From contig NZ_JABVAX010000002.1 of the NCBI RefSeq assembly GCF_013404595.1, positions 186,001 through 250,000 of the forward strand: a DNA stretch of 64,000 nt, written 5' to 3'. Numbering within the stretch: position 1 is the first letter of the stretch; every line of letters starts with the position of its first letter. A model generated the notes under the pieces. It saw nothing but the letters and a program-made list of their open reading frames with translations. It ran no database searches and was not told the origin of the DNA. Both the position numbers and the translations under genes were made by a program. This DNA comes from Jannaschia marina. Lineage in GTDB: Bacteria > Pseudomonadota > Alphaproteobacteria > Rhodobacterales > Rhodobacteraceae. Below, in pieces: positions 27,074 through 35,219 of the stretch.

Positions 27074-28189
27074 TCAGGCCAGAACGCTGTCGGGGTCGAC
27101 CGAAGCGAGACCGAGCGCTTCGCCCACCGCCGCGTAGGTCAGCTTGCCGGCGTGGACGTTCAGGCCGTTCTTGAGATGTACGTCGTCGGCACAGGCCTGC
27201 TTCCAGCCCTTGTTGGCGATGTCGAGCATGAAGGGCAGCGTCGCGTTGCCGAGCGCCAGCGTCGAGGTGCGCGCGACAGCCCCCGGCATGTTGGCCACGC
27301 AGTAGTGCATGATGCCATCGACGTCGTAGATCGGATCCTGGTGCGTGGTGGCCTTCGAGGTCTCGAAGCAGCCGCCCTGGTCGATTGCGACGTCCACGAT
27401 GGCGGCACCCGGCTTCATGTGCGCGAGATCGGCGCGCTTCACCAGCTTCGGTGCGGCGGCCCCCGGGATCAGCACGGCCCCGATGACCATGTCGGCCCCC
27501 ATGACCAGTTCGGCGGTATTGCCGGCGCTGGCGTAGCGCGTCTGGAAGACCGAGCCGAAGGCATCGTCGAGATAGCGCAGGCGGGGCAGCGAGCGGTCGA
27601 GGACCGTAACGTTCGCGCCCATGCCGGCGGCGATGCGCGCCGCATGGGTCCCGACGACGCCGCCCCCGATGACCACGACCGACGCCGGGCCGACGCCCGG
27701 CACGCCGCCCAGCAGGACGCCGCGGCCGCCGTTGGCCTTCTGCAGGGTCCAGGCCCCGACCTGCGGGGCCAGGCGACCGGCGACCTCCGACATCGGCGCG
27801 AGCAGCGGGAGACCGCCCATTCGGTCGGTCACCGTCTCGTAGGCGATGCAGGTCGCGCCGCTCTCCAGCAGGTCCTTCGTCTGCTCCGGATCGGGGGCCA
27901 GGTGCAGGTACGTGAAGAGGATCTGGCCCTCGCGCAGCATCTTGCGCTCGACGGCCTGGGGCTCCTTCACCTTCACGATCATGTCGGCCTTGGCGAAGAC
28001 CTCCTCGGCGGTGGGGATGATCTTCGCGCCGACGGCCTCGTACTGCGCGTCATCGAAGCCCGAGCCCTCGCCCGCGTTCGTCTCGATGATGACCTCGTGA
28101 CCATGCGCGATCGTTTCGAGCGCGGCGCTCGGCGTCATCCCGACGCGAAATTCTTGCGGTTTGATTTCCTTTGGGCAGCCGATCAGCAT
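27074..28189 (-). CDS. ald: Alanine dehydrogenase
   Basis: Ald interconverts L-alanine with pyruvate, ammonia and NADH. The 371-residue length is typical. The substrate region shows MLIGCPKEIKPQEFRVGMTP and the catalytic His in FTYLHLAPD (about residue 96); the NAD-binding Rossmann motif is VVVIGGGVVGTHAARIAAGMGANVTVLD (about 170-197); and the C-terminal AIDQGGCFETSKATTHQDPIY block is conserved. GGGAG lies about 8 bases before ATG 28189. The divergent Lrp-type gene is the probable regulator. Confidence 0.96.
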   Translation of the reverse strand: MLIGCPKEIKPQEFRVGMTPSAALETIAHGHEVIIETNAGEGSGFDDAQYEAVGAKIIPTAEEVFAKADMIVKVKEPQAVERKMLREGQILFTYLHLAPDPEQTKDLLESGATCIAYETVTDRMGGLPLLAPMSEVAGRLAPQVGAWTLQKANGGRGVLLGGVPGVGPASVVVIGGGVVGTHAARIAAGMGANVTVLDRSLPRLRYLDDAFGSVFQTRYASAGNTAELVMGADMVIGAVLIPGAAAPKLVKRADLAHMKPGAAIVDVAIDQGGCFETSKATTHQDPIYDVDGIMHYCVANMPGAVARTSTLALGNATLPFMLDIANKGWKQACADDVHLKNGLNVHAGKLTYAAVGEALGLASVDPDSVLA

Positions 28190-28264
28190 CCGAAGTCTCC
28201 CTGAGTTTGCATTCCGGCGCAGCATAGGAGCGACGCCACGCATTTTCGTCTTTATGGGAGGCGC

Positions 28265-28293
28265 TTGACGGCTTAGAAGCGCAATAATAACGC
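28265..28293 (+). promoter_or_regulatory. Possible sigma70 promoter of the Lrp-type regulator
   Basis: TTGACG (28265-28270), 17 bases, TAACGC (28288-28293), 32 bases before the GTG start. The -35 is good, the -10 is weak. The surrounding divergent gap is AT-rich compared with its flanks and probably also holds regulator binding sites for ald control. Confidence 0.35.
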
Positions 28294-28324
28294 AAGTAAA
28301 CGAATTAATGCAGGAGAATATCGC

Positions 28325-28789
28325 GTGATTTTTCAAATCGACGATACCGATGCCCGCCTCTTGCGTCTGATTCAACGCGATGCGCGACTCACCGCCGTGC
28401 AGCTCTCGGAAAAGCTGAACCTGTCGCCCTCGGCCTGTCACCGACGGTTGCAGCGTCTCGAGGCGGCGGGCGTGGTCGCCGGTCGCGTGGCGCTTCTCGA
28501 TGCGCGGGCAGTTGGGCGGTCGACCATCGTGATGGTGGAGATCAGCCTGTCGAGCCAGGCCGACGACGTGCTCGACGCCTTCGAGGCCGACGTCGCCCGC
28601 ATCCCGGACGTGCTGGAGTGCCATCTGATGACGGGGGCCTATGACTACCTGCTGAAGGTCGTCGCGCAGGATTCGGAGGATTTCGCCCGCATCCACCGCC
28701 GCCATCTGGCGAGCCTGCCGGGGGTGGCGAAGTTGCAGTCGTCCTTCGCGCTCAAGACGGTGTTCGCGACGACGGCGCTTCCGGTCTGA
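28325..28789 (+). CDS. Lrp/AsnC family transcriptional regulator
   Basis: A 154-residue regulator with an N-terminal winged helix-turn-helix (DDTDARLLRLIQRDARLTAVQLSEKLNLSPSACHRRLQRLEAAGVV) and a C-terminal RAM/ACT-like ligand-binding domain (ECHLMTGAYDYLLKVVAQDSEDF). The start is a GTG with AGGAG 8 bases upstream. It is divergent from ald with a 135-base gap, the usual arrangement for an alanine-responsive activator of alanine dehydrogenase (AldR/BkdR type); that role is inferred from position. Confidence 0.9.
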   Translation: MIFQIDDTDARLLRLIQRDARLTAVQLSEKLNLSPSACHRRLQRLEAAGVVAGRVALLDARAVGRSTIVMVEISLSSQADDVLDAFEADVARIPDVLECHLMTGAYDYLLKVVAQDSEDFARIHRRHLASLPGVAKLQSSFALKTVFATTALPV

Positions 28790-28810
28790 CGGTTGGATGA
28801 GCGACTTGAC

Positions 28811-28841
28811 CGGGGGCCGGCCCCCGGACCCCCGGAGTATT
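28811..28841 (+). repeat. GC-rich intergenic element ending in GGAGTATT
   Basis: GGGGGCCGGCCCCC is a 14-base palindrome, followed by GGACCCCCGGAGTATT. Elements of this form are frequent between genes in Rhodobacteraceae genomes. Here it sits between the convergent Lrp and azlD genes and could act as a transcription end for both. Confidence 0.55.
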
Positions 28842-28866
28842 GTCGAAGCAGAGAACGGGCCCTGGC

Positions 28867-29190
28867 TCAGGCAAGCGCCCAGGTCAGCGCGGCGAAGACG
28901 AGACCGCCTGCGAGCATCGCCTGGATGACGTCCTTGCGCCAGATGCCGACGGAAAGCGCCACGCCGGCCGCCAGCAAGCGCAGCGGGTCGGGTGTGCCGC
29001 CGGTGGCCTCCGGCCAGAGCAGGATCGGCGCGACGAGGCCGGGCAGCACCGCGACCCCCGTGAACCGCAAGTGGCGCAGGAGCCAGGGCGGCATCGGCCG
29101 GTCGCCGATCAAGCCCAGGAAGACGAAGCGCGTCATGTAGGTGAGCGCGCCCAGAACGGCGATGATGGTCCAGACGGTTGCGTCGCTCAT
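28867..29190 (-). CDS. azlD: AzlD family branched-chain amino acid exporter subunit
   Basis: A 107-residue, four-helix membrane protein of the AzlD family, the small partner of AzlC in a two-component exporter of branched-chain amino acids or analogues. The N-terminal block LGALTYMTRFVFLGLIGDRPMPPWLLRHLRF and the LPGLVAPILL segment are typical. The start ATG overlaps the azlC stop (ATGA, 29187-29190), as expected for subunits made together. Confidence 0.9.
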   Translation of the reverse strand: MSDATVWTIIAVLGALTYMTRFVFLGLIGDRPMPPWLLRHLRFTGVAVLPGLVAPILLWPEATGGTPDPLRLLAAGVALSVGIWRKDVIQAMLAGGLVFAALTWALA

Positions 29191-29879
29191 GCCGCGTCCT
29201 CCGTGCGCCGCGCGACCTCCGCGCCGACGACCATGCCTGCGAGTGCCGCCGCGATCAGGCCAAGGTTATAGGGCATCCACCACATCAGGAGCGTGCCCGT
29301 CACGGAGACGAAGGCCGCCGCCAGATGCGCGCGGCTCTTGAGCATGGGTGCAACGAGGGCGACGAAGGCGAGCGGCAGGGCGAAGTCGAGTTGCCAGCTG
29401 TCGGGGATGCGCGCGCCGACCAATGCACCGGCAAGGGTGGAACCGACCCAGGCCGGAAAGACGGGCAGGGCGATACCCGCGAAGTAGGCCACCTTGTCGG
29501 CGATGCTCCAGCGCGTCTCTTCCTCGTATTTCGCCTGCGCGAGCGCATAGGTCTGGTCGACCAGCAGATAGGAGATGATGGCCCGCTGCCAGAGCGGCGC
29601 GGCCCCGAGATGGGGCACAATGCTGGCCGAGTACATCACCATCCGCAGGTTCACGGTGAGCGCCGAGAGCACGACCACGGCCGCCGGAGCGAGATCGACG
29701 ATGAGCTGCACGGCCGCGAACTGGGACGCGCCCGCGATGACGAGCACCGAAAAGGCCATGACCTGCGCGAGCGGCAGGCCGGCCTCGACCCCCAGCACGC
29801 CGAAGAGCATGCCGAAGGGTACCATGACCACGAGAAAGGGCAGGCCCTCGGCCACGCCGGTTCGGAAGGGGGGTCTCAT
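29187..29879 (-). CDS. azlC: AzlC family branched-chain amino acid exporter subunit
   Basis: A 230-residue polytopic membrane protein. The AzlC signatures are GLPFLVVMVPFGMLFG, FSVLVIAGASQFAAVQLI and LTVNLRMVMYSASIVPHL, followed by the QTYALAQAKYEEE loop. With azlD it forms a predicted exporter. Start is taken at ATG 29879 (MRPPFRTG) with GGGA about 7 bases upstream; a GTG 9 codons earlier at 29906 is possible but adds non-homologous residues. It is divergent from fdhD. Confidence 0.9.
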   Translation of the reverse strand: MRPPFRTGVAEGLPFLVVMVPFGMLFGVLGVEAGLPLAQVMAFSVLVIAGASQFAAVQLIVDLAPAAVVVLSALTVNLRMVMYSASIVPHLGAAPLWQRAIISYLLVDQTYALAQAKYEEETRWSIADKVAYFAGIALPVFPAWVGSTLAGALVGARIPDSWQLDFALPLAFVALVAPMLKSRAHLAAAFVSVTGTLLMWWMPYNLGLIAAALAGMVVGAEVARRTEDAA

Positions 29880-29939
29880 CTTGCATCCCGGGGGCTGGGG
29901 CGACACCTTGGGCCTAACCGCCCCAAACCCCGGTCACAA

Positions 29940-30764
29940 GTGTCCACGCTCACGCCCACCACCCTCCTCGTCGCCCCCGACCCGACCGCCCCGCGGCTGA
30001 CGCGGGCCGTCACCGGCATCGACCAGACCGGCGCGCAGGTCGATCTGCGGGTCGTGGAGGAGCGGCCGCTGACGATCTACCTCAACAGCCGCGAGATCGT
30101 GACCGCGATGACCGTGGGCGAGCACCCCGAATGGCTCGCGCTCGGGTTCCTGACGAACCAGGGCATGGTCCGGGGGAACGATACCGTCACGGGTATCGAC
30201 TACGACGCGGAGCTCGAGACCGTCGTGGTGCGCACGGCGGTCGAGACGGACCACGAAGCGAAGCTCGCGCGCGCCACGCGGACCTCGGGCTGCGCGGTGG
30301 GCACCGTCTTCGGGGACATGATGGAGGGGCTCGAGGGGCTGACCCTGCCGGCTACACGGCTGAAGGTCTCGGACCTGCAAAGCCTCTCGCAGGCGATCAA
30401 CCGCACGCCGTCGCTCTACCTCGAGGCCGGGGCGATCCATGGCACATGCCTGTGCCGCGGACCCGACCCGCTCGCCTACTTCGAGGATGTGGGGCGCCAC
30501 AACGCGGTCGACACGCTTGCCGGATGGATGCGCGCGACGGGCACCGGGGCCGAAGACAAGACGCTCTACACCACCGGGCGGCTGACCTCCGAGATGGTCA
30601 TCAAATGCGCGCTCATGGGAATCCCCTGCCTCGTCTCTCGCTCGGGTTTCACCGCCTGGGGCGTGGAGATCGCGCGGCAGGTCGGGCTGACGGTGATCGG
30701 GCGCATGAAAGGAAACCGTTTCCTCTGCCTCTCGGGGGCGGAGCGGGTCGAATGGGACGGCTGA
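29940..30764 (+). CDS. fdhD: Formate dehydrogenase accessory sulfurtransferase FdhD, CxxC-variant
   Basis: FdhD passes sulfur from IscS to the molybdenum cofactor, needed for active formate dehydrogenase. The 274-residue protein has the family blocks ERPLTIYLNSREIVTAMT, FLTNQGMV, YFEDVGRHNAVDTLAGW and TTGRLTSEMVIKCALMGIPCLVSRS. The usual CxxC at about 121-124 is here Cys118-Ala-Val-Gly121, so the second Cys is lost, and an extra Cys-Leu-Cys (170-172) appears before the EDVGRHN block. GTG 29940 is the start that yields the normal N-terminus. It overlaps the next gene by 13 bases and heads a cofactor-related run. No formate dehydrogenase is in the window. Confidence 0.9.
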   Translation: MSTLTPTTLLVAPDPTAPRLTRAVTGIDQTGAQVDLRVVEERPLTIYLNSREIVTAMTVGEHPEWLALGFLTNQGMVRGNDTVTGIDYDAELETVVVRTAVETDHEAKLARATRTSGCAVGTVFGDMMEGLEGLTLPATRLKVSDLQSLSQAINRTPSLYLEAGAIHGTCLCRGPDPLAYFEDVGRHNAVDTLAGWMRATGTGAEDKTLYTTGRLTSEMVIKCALMGIPCLVSRSGFTAWGVEIARQVGLTVIGRMKGNRFLCLSGAERVEWDG

Positions 30765-31381
30765 TCCGGGTTTTATCACTCTGTCTGCTCGCCGCCGCTC
30801 CGGCGCGCGCGGAACTCACCCTGAGCCTCGACCGGCTTGCCGCGACAGAAGCCCCCATCGTCACGACGACCTACGGGGCGATGCGGGTGACCGAGACCAT
30901 CGCCCATGTTCACGCGGCACCGCCCGACAAGACGCTGACGCGGGTCGCGACCTGCCTGCGCGATGGCGCGCTGCGCAACGGCAAGGCGGATCTTGCCGCC
31001 TACGACTGGCCCGGTGAGCGCGATGCCCGGAGCCACGAGCTCTGCCTGCTCGCCCTCTTCCTCGCGCTCGGCGACCGGGCCGGGGTGAACGACTGGGTCG
31101 CGGCCGTGATCGCTCCGGCTGCGGACCCCGAGTGCCCGGCGGTCTGGGACGTGAAGCAGGCCGGCCGATGGGGTCCGGCCCGCGTCCATGTCTGGCGCAG
31201 CCGGGTCGCGCCGCCGCTGGCCATCGACGTGCTCGACCGCGCTGGGGCCTGGTCGGAGGAGCTCCGCGCGCCGGTCCACTCGCTCCTGCGGGTGACCTAC
31301 GACCCGGAGGGTCGGCCACTCGCCGTAAAATACGACGCCTTTACCTTCGGTGACCGCTACGGCCTCGCCCGCTGCGGCTGA
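30752..31381 (+). CDS. Secreted protein of unknown function, paralogue A in the cofactor gene run
   Basis: A 209-residue protein with a signal peptide (about residues 1-20, ending ARA). The mature part contains LAAYDWPGERDARSHELCLLALFLALG, which lines up with PLSYDIWRKRSLDDHETCLAAIFEGLG in the next gene (shared Y-D-x4-R-x4-H-E-x-C-L-x-A-x-F-x2-L-G), and a C-terminal strand pair with a small turn (LRVTYDPEGRPLAVKYDAF) also paralleled there. Its start lies within the last 13 bases of fdhD. I do not recognise the family; position suggests a link with periplasmic molybdoenzymes, but that is inference. Confidence 0.7.
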   Translation: MGRLIRVLSLCLLAAAPARAELTLSLDRLAATEAPIVTTTYGAMRVTETIAHVHAAPPDKTLTRVATCLRDGALRNGKADLAAYDWPGERDARSHELCLLALFLALGDRAGVNDWVAAVIAPAADPECPAVWDVKQAGRWGPARVHVWRSRVAPPLAIDVLDRAGAWSEELRAPVHSLLRVTYDPEGRPLAVKYDAFTFGDRYGLARCG

Positions 31382-31444
31382 GAGGCCGGAACCGGATCTC
31401 GGCCCGCCGCATTTACCTGATGTTAACTCTGTCACCGGGTCCAT

Positions 31445-32086
31445 ATGAATCTCCTGCGCCCTCTCTCCCTCGGTTGCCTTGTCGCCGCTCTCGCCCTTCC
31501 GGCGGCGGCGCAGGGTGTGTTTCGTCCCGTCGAGGTGAGCGCGCCGGTTCTCCTGCGGGAGCCTGCCTCGGCCCCCGCGCCCGTTGAGACGCGAAACATG
31601 CGCGCCCATCTGCCCGCCCCCTGCGCCAAGCGGGTCGGCTGCACCTTCGCGATCGCCGAGCGGCCCGGGACGCGCACGCTCGACGCGGCGGACCTGCCCC
31701 GGCATTGCGCGCTCGACCCCGCGCCGGGCACCACGGGGCTCGACCCGCTGTCCTACGACATCTGGCGCAAGCGCAGTCTAGACGATCACGAAACCTGTCT
31801 CGCGGCGATCTTCGAAGGTCTAGGCGGGTGGCGCGACATCGCGGCCTGGCTGCGCGCCAAGGGGTTCACCGATGAGGGCGGCATCCGCATCGCCCATCTG
31901 CCGGAGGAGGCCGCCTCCGCCGCCGCATTGAGCGCGAGCCGCGACAGCAGCGGTCTTCCCCAGATCACACCCTCGCGCCGCGTGGTGGAGAACGGGCTGC
32001 ACACTGGTCCGATCCACATCAACGCGCTCCTCGACGCGGAGGGGCGCTTCGTCGATCTCGTCCTGACGAAGAACCGGCGGTTCTGA
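31445..32086 (+). CDS. Secreted protein of unknown function, paralogue B in the cofactor gene run
   Basis: A 213-residue protein with a signal peptide (about 1-22, ending AAA). It shares with paralogue A the central helical motif carrying His-Glu-x-Cys and a C-terminal strand pair (IHINALLDAEGRFVDLVLTK), and both are of equal length. Cys residues before the motif (PAPCAKRVGCTF, RHCAL) could form disulfides. It starts 63 bases after paralogue A and is followed by mobA. Unknown family; likely the product of an old tandem duplication. Confidence 0.7.
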   Translation: MNLLRPLSLGCLVAALALPAAAQGVFRPVEVSAPVLLREPASAPAPVETRNMRAHLPAPCAKRVGCTFAIAERPGTRTLDAADLPRHCALDPAPGTTGLDPLSYDIWRKRSLDDHETCLAAIFEGLGGWRDIAAWLRAKGFTDEGGIRIAHLPEEAASAAALSASRDSSGLPQITPSRRVVENGLHTGPIHINALLDAEGRFVDLVLTKNRRF

Positions 32087-32125
32087 CCGCTTGCGCCCGG
32101 CGGCCGTCCGGGACAGGGATAGGGC

Positions 32126-32725
32126 ATGATCCAACCCCATGGCCTCATCCTTGCCGGCGGGCGGGCGACCCGCATGGGCGGCGGCGACAAGGGCCGCCTG
32201 CCACTGGCCGGGCGGACCCTCGTGGACCGCGTGATCGCGACCCTCGCCCCGCAGGTCGACCGCCTCGCGCTCAACGCCAACGGCGACCCCGATCGCTGGT
32301 CCGACCTCTGCCTGCCCGTTCTGCCCGACGACCTGCCGGAGCAGCCGGGGCCTTTGGCCGGCGTGCTCGCCGGGCTCGATTGGGCGGCCGGCCTCGGCTG
32401 TCCGCATATCGTGACCGCAGCAGCTGACACGCCCTTCCTGCCGCCCGACCTCGTGCCGCGCCTGCTCGACGCCGCCGGACCCTCGGGCCTCGCCCTCGCT
32501 GCGACGCAAGAGGGTCAGAAGACCTGGCCGCAGCCGACCTTCGGCCTCTGGCCCACCGCGTTGCGGCACGATCTGCGCGCGGCACTCGAAGGTGGCACGC
32601 GCAAGATCCTGCACTGGACCGATCGGCACGGCGCGGGTCTCGCCGTGTTCCCGACCGAGCCGTGGGATCCCTTCTTCAACGTCAACACGCCGGAGGATCT
32701 GGCGCGGGCGGAGGCCATGGCATGA
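32126..32725 (+). CDS. mobA: Molybdenum cofactor guanylyltransferase
   Basis: MobA attaches GMP to Mo-molybdopterin to give the guanine dinucleotide cofactor used by formate dehydrogenases and DMSO-reductase-family enzymes. The 199-residue protein begins with the nucleotide-binding signature LILAGGRATRMGGGDKGRLPLAG and has PLAGVLAGLDWA, the metal-site Asp in TAAADTPFLP, and FFNVNTPEDLARAE at the end. The stop overlaps the mobB start as ATGA. Confidence 0.95.
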   Translation: MIQPHGLILAGGRATRMGGGDKGRLPLAGRTLVDRVIATLAPQVDRLALNANGDPDRWSDLCLPVLPDDLPEQPGPLAGVLAGLDWAAGLGCPHIVTAAADTPFLPPDLVPRLLDAAGPSGLALAATQEGQKTWPQPTFGLWPTALRHDLRAALEGGTRKILHWTDRHGAGLAVFPTEPWDPFFNVNTPEDLARAEAMA

Positions 32726-33195
32726 TCCTGATGGGGATCATCGGTCACAAGAACGCCGGCAAGACGACACTTACCGCGGCGCTCGTCCGTGAGCTGACGG
32801 GACGGGGCCTGACGGTCAGCACGCTCAAGCGCACGCACCACGCCATCGACCTCGACCGGCCGGGCACCGACACCTTCGCGCACCGGCAGGCCGGGGCGGC
32901 GCAAGTGATCCTCGCCACCGACCGTCGGCTTGCCCTGATGGAGGAGGTGAGCGATCCGACGATCGAGCATCTGCTCTCTCGCCTTGCACCCTGCGACGTG
33001 GTTCTGGCCGAGGGGTGGAAGCGCGGCAGCCATCCCCGGATCGAGGCCTGGCGGCCGGAGACCGGCCAGCCTCCGCTCGCGCGCGCCGACGCGACCATCC
33101 GCGCGGTCGCCGCGACGGGTGACCCGGGCGTGGCGCAGCCCGTCCTGCCGTTGGGCGATATCGCGGCCATCGCGGATTTCATATGTTCGAGCTGA
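32722..33195 (+). CDS. mobB: Molybdopterin-guanine dinucleotide biosynthesis protein B
   Basis: MobB is a GTP-binding helper of MobA. The 157-residue protein carries the P-loop GIIGHKNAGKTTLTAALVREL at the N-terminus, STLKRTHHAIDLDRPGTDTFAHRQAGA (the conserved His/Asp region), and LAEGWKRGSHPRIEAWR. ATG 32722 overlaps the mobA stop, and the end overlaps the moeA-fusion start by 13 bases, so all three are made as a unit. Confidence 0.94.
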   Translation: MILMGIIGHKNAGKTTLTAALVRELTGRGLTVSTLKRTHHAIDLDRPGTDTFAHRQAGAAQVILATDRRLALMEEVSDPTIEHLLSRLAPCDVVLAEGWKRGSHPRIEAWRPETGQPPLARADATIRAVAATGDPGVAQPVLPLGDIAAIADFICSS

Positions 33196-35213
33196 TCCTC
33201 GTCGCCGACTGGTCGGCCAGCAGCACGCGCGATCCCGCGACGCCCAAGAAGGACGCGGTCTGGATCTGCGCCGATCTGCACGGGGAGCAGACGGTCCAGT
33301 ATTGCCGCACCCGGGCCGATGGCATCGCCTTCATCGAGGACTGGCTCGCGCGGGGGCATCGCACGCTTCTCGGCTTCGACTTCGCCATGGGCTGGCCCGC
33401 GGGCTTTGCAGAGGTGCTGACCGGGGAGCGCCGCGCCTTGGCCGTCTGGGATTGGCTCGCCCAGCGGATCGAGGACGGGGCGGACAACCGCAACAACCGC
33501 TTCGACGTGGCACAGGAGATCAACCGGGCCTTTCCCGGCGTGGGTCCGCTCTGGGGCCACCCGGCGGGGCGCAGCTACCCAGACCTGCCCGAACGGGGCC
33601 GTGACCGTTGCGATCATGGCGTGCCCGAACATCGGCGGGTGGAGGATTATGCGCCGTCCGCGCAATCGGCGCTCAAGCTCTTCACCACCGGGTCTGTCGG
33701 GTCCCAGGCGTTGATGGGCTGCGCGGCGCTGGCCGGGCTGCGCCGGCGTCATCCGTCGCTGACCGTCTGGCCGCAGGAGACGGGGTTCCGCTTCGTCCCC
33801 GATACCGATCTCATCGTCGAGATCTACCCGAGCCTCCACGAGCCGGACCCCCACGAGATCAAGGATGCCGGGCAGGTCATGGCCACCGCCCGGGCCCTGC
33901 GCGCCGCCAGTGCCGACTGGTTCACCGCGCCGGCCGTCGAGCCGGATGCTGACCGGATCGCCGCCGAGGAGGGCTGGATCCTCGGCGTGCTGCCGCCCTC
34001 CTCCTGCTTCGCACTGCCGCCCGGCACCGACTGGACACCCGTCGATACCGCGCTCGAGACGCTACGCCGCGACTGCGCGCCGGTGACCGGGATCGAGGAC
34101 GTTCCGGTGGGCACGGCCACGGGGCGCATCCTTGCGCGAAGTCTCGTGGCGACCCGCGCGAACCCGCCCGCGACGAACGCCGCCGTCGACGGCTGGGCCT
34201 TCGACCATGCCACCCTGCGCCCCGGTCCGATCCCAGTGGCCCCCGGGCGCGCCGCCGCCGGCCAGCCCTTTGCCGGGGTGGTCCCGCCGGGGCACGCGCT
34301 GCGCATCCTCACCGGGGCCGAGGTGCCGGCGGGGGCCGATACCGTCGCGCTGCAGGAAGACGCGATGGTCGAGGGCGACCGGCTGAAGCTCAAGGCGATC
34401 CCGAAGGCGGGGGCGAACACGCGCGGAGCCGGGGAAGACGTGGCGACCGGCGATCCGGTGCTGCCCGCGGGGCGCCTGATGCGCCCGACCGACGTCGGAT
34501 TCGCGATCGCCGCCGGTCACGGGACGCTGCCGGTCCGGACACCGCTGCGGGTGGGGGTGCTCTCGACCGGCGACGAGATCACCGCCCCCGGCAGCCTGAC
34601 CGGCATTCCCGACGTGAACCGTCCGATGCTGCTCGCGATGCTGCGCGCGTGGGGCCTCGCGCCGGTGGATCTCGGTTGCGTGCCCGATGCGGGCAATGCG
34701 CTCGCGGCCGCGCTCGACGGGGCCGAGGTGGACGCGATCCTGACCTCGGGCGGGGCAAGCGCGGGGGACGAAGACCATCTTTCCCGGCTCCTGCGGGACC
34801 GGGGCGGCGTCCACCACTGGCGGATCGCGATCAAGCCCGGACGTCCGCTCGCGCTCGGGCGATGGAACGGCACGCCGCTCTTCGGGCTGCCCGGCAACCC
34901 GGTGGCCGCCTTCACCTGCGCCGCGCTCTTTGCCCGGCCCGCGCTCCTGCAGATGGCCGGGGCGGGCTGGCGCATGCCGGAGCGGCTCTCGGTGCCGGCG
35001 GCCTTTTCCAAGCGCAAGAAGGCGGGGCGCACGGAGGTCTTGCGCGCGCGCCTGCGGGACGGGCGGGCCGAGGTCTTCCGCTCCGAGGGGTCGGGCCTCG
35101 TCTCGGGTCTGTCCTGGGCCGAGGGTTTCGTCCTGCTGGACGATGCCGCGCGCGACGTCGAACCGGGCACCCCCGTGCCCTACCTGTCGTTCGCGGCCCT
35201 CGGCCTCGGCTGA
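33183..35213 (+). CDS. moeA: MoeA molybdopterin molybdenumtransferase fused to an N-terminal DUF429-like domain
   Basis: A 676-residue protein, far longer than ordinary MoeA (about 400). Residues from about 283 to the end are a full MoeA, which inserts molybdate into adenylylated molybdopterin: NPPATNAAVDGWAF, RILTGAEVPAGADTVALQED, GVLSTGDEI, ILTSGGASAGDEDH and FGLPGNPVAAFTC. Residues 1 to about 270 form a separate domain with LILVADWSAS (Asp9), LLGFDFAMGWP (about 63-72) and LIVEIYPSLHEP (about 210-221), a layout that resembles DUF429, a predicted RNase H-fold family. The frame is continuous with no sign of sequencing join. It overlaps mobB by 13 bases and ends 6 bases before a convergent gene. 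Confidence 0.9.
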   Translation: MFELILVADWSASSTRDPATPKKDAVWICADLHGEQTVQYCRTRADGIAFIEDWLARGHRTLLGFDFAMGWPAGFAEVLTGERRALAVWDWLAQRIEDGADNRNNRFDVAQEINRAFPGVGPLWGHPAGRSYPDLPERGRDRCDHGVPEHRRVEDYAPSAQSALKLFTTGSVGSQALMGCAALAGLRRRHPSLTVWPQETGFRFVPDTDLIVEIYPSLHEPDPHEIKDAGQVMATARALRAASADWFTAPAVEPDADRIAAEEGWILGVLPPSSCFALPPGTDWTPVDTALETLRRDCAPVTGIEDVPVGTATGRILARSLVATRANPPATNAAVDGWAFDHATLRPGPIPVAPGRAAAGQPFAGVVPPGHALRILTGAEVPAGADTVALQEDAMVEGDRLKLKAIPKAGANTRGAGEDVATGDPVLPAGRLMRPTDVGFAIAAGHGTLPVRTPLRVGVLSTGDEITAPGSLTGIPDVNRPMLLAMLRAWGLAPVDLGCVPDAGNALAAALDGAEVDAILTSGGASAGDEDHLSRLLRDRGGVHHWRIAIKPGRPLALGRWNGTPLFGLPGNPVAAFTCAALFARPALLQMAGAGWRMPERLSVPAAFSKRKKAGRTEVLRARLRDGRAEVFRSEGSGLVSGLSWAEGFVLLDDAARDVEPGTPVPYLSFAALGLG

Positions 35214-35219
35214 CCGGCC

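Noticed and set aside
31405..31425. TTTACCTGATGTTAAC as a CtrA box upstream of secreted paralogue B
   Set aside because: The half-sites are separated by 6 bases and the first is TTAC, so it does not fit TTAA-N7-TTAA.
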